The notes under the pieces were generated by a model, which saw only the letters and a program-made list of their open reading frames with translations, did no database searches and was not told the origin of the DNA. 64,000 nt of DNA, taken from NCBI GenBank assembly GCA_964393325.1, contig CAYMTE010000005.1:10938-74937 (forward strand). Reading direction: 5' to 3'. This document shows, one piece after another, positions 59,682 to 64,000 of this stretch; positions within the stretch are counted from its first letter, which is position 1, and each line of letters begins with the position of its first letter. Source of the stretch: JBAZWV01 sp964393325 (GTDB taxonomy: Bacteria; Patescibacteriota; Patescibacteriia; 2-12-FULL-60-25). The position numbers and the translations under genes were made by a program.

Positions 59682-60161
59682 TTATCGATTCAAGATCCAA
59701 ATAGAGGCGTTCAAATAGGTGGCGAATGTCACCCACAAGAGATACGGAACGAGGAGCCATGCAGCTGGTTTTGAGACGTTCTTGAACGCGAGAATGGTTG
59801 CGAGGATTGCGATCCAGAGGACGACGATCTCGATCAACGCCGCGCCGGGCGATCGCGCACCGAAAAAGAGAATGGACCACAGAAGGTTGAGCGCGAGTTG
59901 CGCAATGAAAAGACGAAGCGCAACGCGCACGTCGTTTCGTTTCAGCCCTTGTTGCCACACGAGGAACGCCGCGATTCCCATGAGCGCAAAGAGCATCGTC
60001 CACACGGGGCCGAATACCCAACTCGGCGGTGTGAGCGGCGCCTTTGTGAGCGTGACGTACCATTCCCGAACGGATGAGGCGGTGAAGATCGAACCGAGCA
60101 CTCCGGCGAGCTCTGAAACGGCGATCGCCGCGAGAAGTTTTCCAAGAGAAGATTTCGTCAT
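59682..60161 (-). CDS. tspO: TspO/MBR family membrane protein
   Basis: 159 residues, five membrane segments. Family hallmarks: PLTPPSWVFGPVWTMLFALMG, FIAQLALNLLWSILFFGARS and the final WVTFATYLNASIWILNR. TspO binds porphyrins and sterol-like ligands and is involved in tetrapyrrole or stress handling. It is of interest beside the haem-motif lipoprotein elsewhere in the window, though no haem biosynthesis is seen. The next gene on the strand starts 4 nt after its stop. Confidence 0.93.
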   Translation of the reverse strand: MTKSSLGKLLAAIAVSELAGVLGSIFTASSVREWYVTLTKAPLTPPSWVFGPVWTMLFALMGIAAFLVWQQGLKRNDVRVALRLFIAQLALNLLWSILFFGARSPGAALIEIVVLWIAILATILAFKNVSKPAAWLLVPYLLWVTFATYLNASIWILNR

Positions 60162-60188
60162 GGGATGGGCGGGAGAGCGTGTTTTGCG

Positions 60189-60599
60189 TTACATCTGCGA
60201 CGGTTGGAGTAAGCCGACGCGATTCCCTTCGCTGTCGAGAATCGCGACATAGAGTCCAACGCCAGGAATCTCATCGGGCTCTCCGGGATTCCGTCCGCCG
60301 AGAACTTTTCCTCCTGCCGCCTCAACGTTTTTCATTGCTGCGCGAATATCCTCAACCGCAATCACGACAGAAGGATGTTGATCCGGCGCCGTGCGTCGGA
60401 AGAACCCGCCGTCAATCATGCCCGGATGTTTTGGCCGCTTCGTTGTCTCATCCGTTTCGGATGTCATGGTGACGACGTAGTCTCCCATTTCTGGACCGAG
60501 CTTGTTCGACGTCCATCCAAACGCCTTCGCATAAAAATCAACCATGCGATCGCGATCATCGTACGGCATTTCAAAATGCACGACAGGATTTGTGTTCAT
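60189..60599 (-). CDS. VOC-family (glyoxalase/bleomycin-resistance fold) protein
   Basis: 136 residues. The single-chain VOC pattern: PVVHFEMPYDDRDRMVDFYA (first repeat), DGGFFRRT, VVIAVEDIRAAMKNVEAAGG and a closing GLYVAILDSEGNRVGLLQP with the metal Glu. Substrate unknown. TATGGT lies 8 nt before the ATG. Confidence 0.9.
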   Translation of the reverse strand: MNTNPVVHFEMPYDDRDRMVDFYAKAFGWTSNKLGPEMGDYVVTMTSETDETTKRPKHPGMIDGGFFRRTAPDQHPSVVIAVEDIRAAMKNVEAAGGKVLGGRNPGEPDEIPGVGLYVAILDSEGNRVGLLQPSQM

Positions 60600-60674
60600 A
60601 GATGTAAACCATACCTCTCGGGATGCGAAGAATCAATGAAGGAAAAACCACCGCGACGGTGGTTGGGACGAGGG

Positions 60675-61268
60675 CTAGGGCGTCGCATTTTGTGCGAGCT
60701 GCTCCTTTGTGTACCCCGGCTTCAGGAGGAGCGTGAGATTGTTCTGCGTAAAGAGTCGGTAGAACTGATCTTCGATGATGCGCGCCTCTGCGAGCGCTTT
60801 CATGAGAATGCCGTATTGTTTGTGTGGCATTTCGCGTCGGATGTAGAGATGGGTATGCCCCGGCGTGCGCGATGTCACGGCCTCTACCGGAAAACGAATA
60901 TGCAGAACAGGTGGCTCGATCATGCATCTTCGTTTCTCTTCGGCGCTCGGGAGATTCTTGGTATAGCGGGTCGTGAGTCGTAGATCGCTCAGCGTCGTGA
61001 GAAGCCGATGGGCTGCGAGAACGGTCATGTGCGGCGCCGCGATCTGGACCCGCGAACAGCTGGCTCCTCGTTCGACACGAACGGGATAGCTGATGTCTAA
61101 CGAGGGAAGATGGAGGGCGAAGCGTCCACTCCCGTTATCAATAGCGGAGGAGATGAACTGACATTTTGAGGGAATATCTACGTACAGTTTCGTACCTTTC
61201 TCCTCGTCTTCCCGGAAGAAGGCGCGTTTGATGTCGGGAAACGGAATATCAGAATGAACGAGTTCCAT
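60675..61268 (-). CDS. ORFan protein, 197 aa, Shine-Dalgarno class
   Basis: Not recognised. It is beta-rich and soluble, with DIPFPDIKRAFFREDEEKGT and KLYVDIPSKCQFISSAI at the start. It ends in a helix-rich tail (MPHKQYGILMKALAEARIIE, LTLLLKPGYTKEQLAQ). GGGAGG lies 6 nt before the ATG. The promoter sits in the spacer after the MFS stop. No terminator of its own is obvious before the VOC gene. Confidence 0.65.
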   Translation of the reverse strand: MELVHSDIPFPDIKRAFFREDEEKGTKLYVDIPSKCQFISSAIDNGSGRFALHLPSLDISYPVRVERGASCSRVQIAAPHMTVLAAHRLLTTLSDLRLTTRYTKNLPSAEEKRRCMIEPPVLHIRFPVEAVTSRTPGHTHLYIRREMPHKQYGILMKALAEARIIEDQFYRLFTQNNLTLLLKPGYTKEQLAQNATP

Positions 61269-61274
61269 CGAAAA

Positions 61275-61297
61275 CCTCCCGCGTGTGTCGCGGGAGG
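61275..61297 (-). promoter_or_regulatory. Hairpin containing the Shine-Dalgarno of gene 60675-61268
   Basis: CCTCCCGCG / CGCGGGAGG (9 bp perfect) around ACACA, followed by TTTTCG. The right arm is the Shine-Dalgarno GGGAGG. In a read-through MFS transcript this would end transcription weakly or hide the site; a transcript from the local promoter would start inside the loop and leave it free. Confidence 0.6.
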
Positions 61298-61326
61298 ATC
61301 GTAGGAATCTTGGATGGTCTCGTCAA
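61298..61326 (-). promoter_or_regulatory. Promoter of gene 60675-61268
   Basis: Minus strand TTGACG (61326-61321), a 17-nt spacer, TACGAT (61303-61298), directly after the MFS stop. Confidence 0.7.
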
Positions 61327-61330
61327 GCCG

Positions 61331-62512
61331 TTAGAACGCGGATTCTTTCTTCACGCCTGGGCGAAGCACGCGGAACGACAGCGCAAAACACACAAGGACG
61401 AGGATGCCGCCGGCGAGGAACGTGAGCGGGATCGAGATCGTTGCAATCGCGCCGCCGATGAGCGGACCGACGATCATGCCGATGCTTTGATAGGAGGAAT
61501 TAAGCCCCATGACAGATCCTTGTGACTTTGCATCCGCTTCTTGCGACAGAATCGTCGGAATGAGTGTTTGTGCCACGCTGTTTACGAGCGCGAGCAGAAT
61601 CATTGCTCCGACGAACACCGGAACAGAATTTGATATCGACATCACGAGGAAAGAGATGGCGGTGAAGAGCATCGCATTTGTAAACGCTTTTTTCATTCCC
61701 AATTTTTTAGAGATTGGGCCCACGAGGAATGTTTGTGCGATAAGACCGGTCGCGCCAAAAATCGTGAACAGCATTGCGTTTTGCGATTCCGTAATATGCA
61801 ACGTGTTCAGCGTGTACGGTTGGAAGCCGTAAATAATCGAACACGAGAATGCGAGGAAGAAGATAAGCGAAATGAGGAACGTCACGCCGACATTCGGATC
61901 AAACAGCATGTGCCAGATGCGCTTGAAGTCGAACAATTTTCCCTCTTTGACCTCGCCGAGATGTGTGTTCGTTTCGGGGAGATAGAAGAACGTGAGGAGT
62001 GCGGCGAGAACGGTGATTGAGCCGGCGATAATGAATGGAAGCGCGGGGGTAATCGCGATGGTTGCCGCGGCGATCGCTGGGCCGAACACGAATCCAAAGT
62101 TAAATGCAGAGCTGATGAGTCCGAACGCCTTCGCGCGCTCTTCTGGCTTCGTCGAATCAGAGATGACGGCAAAAACGACGGGGATGTTCCCTGCTGTCAG
62201 TCCATCAATAATACGCGAGATGAAGAGAAACGCGGCGTTCGGCGCCCATGCCATCAAGAAGAAGGACACGGCGGTTCCAACGATGGAGATGAGAAGCATG
62301 GGTCGGCGTCCGTATTTATCCGACAAGCGTCCGATGATTGGTGTGGAGATGAATTGGCACACCGAAAACAATGTAAACAACAATCCGTTGTCAAAATCCG
62401 ATAGGCCGAATTTCTTAGAATAGCCATACATGAGCGGAATAATGATTCCATACCCAAGCATGTTGACGAGCGCGATAAGCGCGACGATGAGAACGCTTTT
62501 TGGATGACGCAT
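61331..62512 (-). CDS. Major facilitator superfamily transporter (TetA-like)
   Basis: 393 residues, twelve membrane segments. Motif A GRLSDKYGRRPMLL lies between TM2 and TM3, and the two-fold repeat pattern and GTAVSFFLMAWAPNAAFLFI resemble the drug/H+ antiporter-1 (TetA/multidrug) branch. Substrate unknown. The ATG at 62512 (MRHPKSVLIVALIALVNMLG) is the proper start; the frame running back through the gap is an artefact. Confidence 0.9.
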   Translation of the reverse strand: MRHPKSVLIVALIALVNMLGYGIIIPLMYGYSKKFGLSDFDNGLLFTLFSVCQFISTPIIGRLSDKYGRRPMLLISIVGTAVSFFLMAWAPNAAFLFISRIIDGLTAGNIPVVFAVISDSTKPEERAKAFGLISSAFNFGFVFGPAIAAATIAITPALPFIIAGSITVLAALLTFFYLPETNTHLGEVKEGKLFDFKRIWHMLFDPNVGVTFLISLIFFLAFSCSIIYGFQPYTLNTLHITESQNAMLFTIFGATGLIAQTFLVGPISKKLGMKKAFTNAMLFTAISFLVMSISNSVPVFVGAMILLALVNSVAQTLIPTILSQEADAKSQGSVMGLNSSYQSIGMIVGPLIGGAIATISIPLTFLAGGILVLVCFALSFRVLRPGVKKESAF

Positions 62513-62531
62513 AGTGATCCATGAAGATACC

Positions 62532-62631
62532 NNNNNNNNNNNNNNNNNNNNNNNNNNNNNNNNNNNNNNNNNNNNNNNNNNNNNNNNNNNNNNNNNNNNN
62601 NNNNNNNNNNNNNNNNNNNNNNNNNNNNNNN
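62532..62631. other. Assembly gap (100 N) between MFS and SET genes
   Basis: Exactly 100 N in the divergent intergenic region, so upstream control sequences of both genes may be lost. Confidence 0.95.
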
Positions 62632-62700
62632 ACGCCTCTCTCGACCAAAGAAAAATATGTTTGTATGCTTGCGGCCTACTTTTTAGGTTTTCTGAACGCA

Positions 62701-63138
62701 ATGCCGTATCCCATCCCCCGTCCGCAGATCGTTCCCCTTCGCGTCGGCCGTAGCCAGAGCGGTTTGGGCATTTTTGCCGTTGAAGATATTCCAAAGAATA
62801 CATTTCTCATTGAATACTGGGGCAAACTTGTTTCGAGCGATGTCGCAGATCGTGTCGGCGGCCGGTATCTCTTCGATCTCGAAAACGGCAAAGCGGTTCT
62901 TGGCGGTACGCGAAAGAACATCGCGCGCTACATCAACCACGCCTGCCGTCCCAATGCAGAGGTGCGTTTTTCGAAAAATCGCATCTACATCTACTCCACG
63001 AAGCGGATCAAAGCGGGTGAAGAGATTACGTATGATTATGGCAAGGAATATTTTAATGAGTACATCAAGCCGCACGGATGCCGGTGTGCGTCGTGCGTGA
63101 AGAAGAAGGGGCGGACAGATGCGGCAAAGCGTTCGTGA
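62701..63138 (+). CDS. SET-domain protein (putative lysine methyltransferase)
   Basis: 145 residues, essentially one SET domain. SQSGLGIFAVEDIPKNTFLIEYWG is the opening GxG and EYxG region. ARYINHACRPNAEV is the RxxNHxCxPN pseudoknot motif, and GEEITYDYGKEYF the ExxxDY motif. A short post-SET-like CRCASC follows. It would methylate lysine using S-adenosylmethionine; the target is unknown. The ATG at 62701 is used; an in-frame ATG at 62665 adds a short hydrophobic lead. SET domains are uncommon in bacteria, but compact ones do occur in several lineages. Confidence 0.88.
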   Translation: MPYPIPRPQIVPLRVGRSQSGLGIFAVEDIPKNTFLIEYWGKLVSSDVADRVGGRYLFDLENGKAVLGGTRKNIARYINHACRPNAEVRFSKNRIYIYSTKRIKAGEEITYDYGKEYFNEYIKPHGCRCASCVKKKGRTDAAKRS

Positions 63139-63145
63139 AGGATGG

Positions 63146-63448
63146 TCACGCTAGTACCTGTAATAGAAAGCGAACAGCGTCTCCGCTGGACAATCCTTCC
63201 TTTTTTCGTACGGCAGCTTTGAGTGGTAGGAGGTATGTGCCTGATGTGTTATCGGGGAAGATGGATGTCTTCCAGCGAGTTTTTCCCAGAAGTATCGAGA
63301 CAGGGATCGATCCCCAGCCCTTCGCGACAGCGCCAAACTGTTTTTTGAGTTCCGCAGATTGTTTTTTCGGGATGCGCACAAAATGCCAGGCTGCGGTGCC
63401 TTGCCAGAGAAAAATATTTGATCGAACGGTGTATTCCGTTTTTCTCAT
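63146..63448 (-). CDS. DUF1905 family protein
   Basis: 100 residues matching DUF1905: FLWQGTAAWHFVRIPKKQSA, GWGSIPVSILLGKTRWKTSI, FPDNTSGTYLLPLKAAVRKK and a closing GLSSGDAVRFLLQV. A small beta-rich domain of unknown biochemical role, found alone or beside YdeI-like domains. It converges on the SET gene with 7 nt between the stops. Confidence 0.88.
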   Translation of the reverse strand: MRKTEYTVRSNIFLWQGTAAWHFVRIPKKQSAELKKQFGAVAKGWGSIPVSILLGKTRWKTSIFPDNTSGTYLLPLKAAVRKKEGLSSGDAVRFLLQVLA

Positions 63449-63506
63449 GAAGAATGCGTAGCACGGCTTACGTCCACATTCCGATTCCGAATCTTGCCAA
63501 GTGCGT

Positions 63507-63686
63507 CTAGGACTCCTTCAGAGCTTGCGTTATCAACGACGATGCAATGTTGAACGCTTTGATTCTTCGCACGAGGAGCGTGTGTTGCGAGGTGCCTTGC
63601 TTCAATTTTGGTAGCACCTTTTCGCACTTACTTATTGTTGAGGTTATTGCGCGAAGCGCTTCTTCCAGCTCTTCTTTTGTAAACAT
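63507..63686 (-). CDS. Small helical protein, 59 aa
   Basis: MFTKEELEEALRAITSTISK begins the protein, and KCEKVLPKLKQGTSQHTLLV and RRIKAFNIASSLITQALKES complete it: two or three amphipathic helices. I recall near-identical small proteins across Firmicutes and CPR without known function. Leaderless: TATACT lies exactly 6 nt before the ATG. The longer overlapping frame at 63445-63627 is a shadow. Confidence 0.75.
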   Translation of the reverse strand: MFTKEELEEALRAITSTISKCEKVLPKLKQGTSQHTLLVRRIKAFNIASSLITQALKES

Positions 63687-63692
63687 GACGTA

Positions 63693-63698
63693 AGTATA
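63693..63698 (-). promoter_or_regulatory. -10 hexamer of leaderless small-protein gene
   Basis: Minus strand TATACT, 6 nt, ATG at 63686. Confidence 0.55.
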
Positions 63699-64000
63699 TC
63701 AGGTTCGACCGTCCAACAGTCATCCGAAAAGAGATGGCTCAAACAGAAGAGTTTTTACGGGCTCCGCATCCTGGACGAGGTTAGAGCCTTTTGTTGCGGT
63801 CGGTTCTACTTGGCTCCGAGGGTGGGGCGTCTCACTGCTCGGCCGACGTTCGTCGGCTTGCGCTTTCGAGAACCCAAAGGTTCTCGAATAACTCTCCTCC
63901 GCAAGTAAAGCCTCCCGGTTTTACCATTCCCCCGGTTCGATCTACCAACCCTGAAGCAACATAAAACACCCCGTGATTGGGGTGATTTATGTTGGCTCCG
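63699..64000. other. Non-coding end region with three hairpins and short direct repeats
   Basis: About 300 bp without a gene I accept. It holds GCCGAC/GTCGGC (63842-63857), a perfect 10-bp TTCGAGAACC/GGTTCTCGAA around CAAA (63865-63888), and the long terminal hairpin at 63957. TTGGCTCCG occurs at 63810-63818 and again at 63992-64000, where the window ends; GGCTCCG also occurs near 63770. Read on the minus strand this could be the 3' end of a tRNA acceptor (CGGAGCCA), but no T-arm follows, so no tRNA is called. Confidence 0.5.
63957..63994. terminator. Long bidirectional terminator-like hairpin
   Basis: CAACATAAAACACCCC (63957-63972) pairs with GGGGTGATTTATGTTG (63979-63994) with one mismatch around GTGATT. 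On the minus strand a T-run lies in the descending arm. It probably ends a minus-strand transcript entering from beyond the window. Confidence 0.65.

Noticed and set aside
63810..63960. Possible tRNA or structured RNA gene
   Set aside because: An acceptor-like GGCTCCG is present but no T-arm or anticodon arm can be placed, and the region does not match RNase P RNA or tmRNA conserved sequences that I know.

Overview
The window looks like part of a scaffold from a Candidate Phyla Radiation (Patescibacteria, Parcubacteria-like) bacterium. The evidence is a compact gene set with many unrecognised proteins, a division and cell-wall core (mreBCD, PBP2, ftsQ, alr, an L,D-transpeptidase), very short or overlapping gene junctions, and little biosynthesis. 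UGA is used as a stop (serS, mreD), so this is not the UGA-recoded Gracilibacteria/SR1 code. The lineage call rests on gene content and recollection, not on a search. Four runs of exactly 100 N (28090-28189, 32500-32599, 47497-47596, 62532-62631) are scaffolding gaps of unknown true size. I saw no rRNA, complete tRNA, CRISPR array, IS element or phage.

Layout. 1-3.8 kb: a lipoprotein cut by the left edge, small unknown proteins and tgt. 3.9-5.7 kb: two neighbouring carbonic-anhydrase-like proteins. 5.7-20.3 kb: a long plus-strand housekeeping block with an AddA-like helicase-nuclease, a DciA-like protein, mreBCD-PBP2, greA, lysS, a nucleotidyltransferase, an ITPase, serS, alr and ftsQ. 20.3-21.8 kb: an AT-rich spacer, then a GC-rich ORFan gene with long hairpins at both ends. 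21.8-26.1 kb: a four-gene J-domain operon of unknown function and a degenerate NlpC/P60-like protein. 26.1-28.7 kb: two lipoproteins; the second has two CxxCH haem motifs and a myxobacterial-looking N-terminus. 28.7-36.5 kb: SanA-like protein, rmuC, DedA and a nrdBA operon whose R2 subunit carries an ATP-cone and a NrdJ-type tail, with paired NrdR boxes. 36.5-43.8 kb: exonuclease, ORFans, typA, a glycosidase, a DMT transporter and a beta-CASP nuclease. 43.8-51 kb: tandem paralogues, L,D-transpeptidase, MGMT, zwf, an HD protein. 51-64 kb: msrB, an ABC exporter, cupin, a second greA, tag, ABC-F, small membrane proteins, tspO, MFS, a SET-domain protein, and a hairpin-rich non-coding end.

Two expression styles coexist. 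Many ordinary genes have no Shine-Dalgarno site. At least seven have a -10 hexamer exactly 6 nt before the start codon, as expected for leaderless mRNAs. By contrast about sixteen unrecognised or unusual genes have a strong Shine-Dalgarno; many of these stand alone with a TTGACN-N17 promoter and a rho-independent terminator. This scattered second class includes the haem lipoprotein, the HD protein, a carbonic-anhydrase-like protein and the J-domain operon, and it is the main candidate for undescribed biology here.
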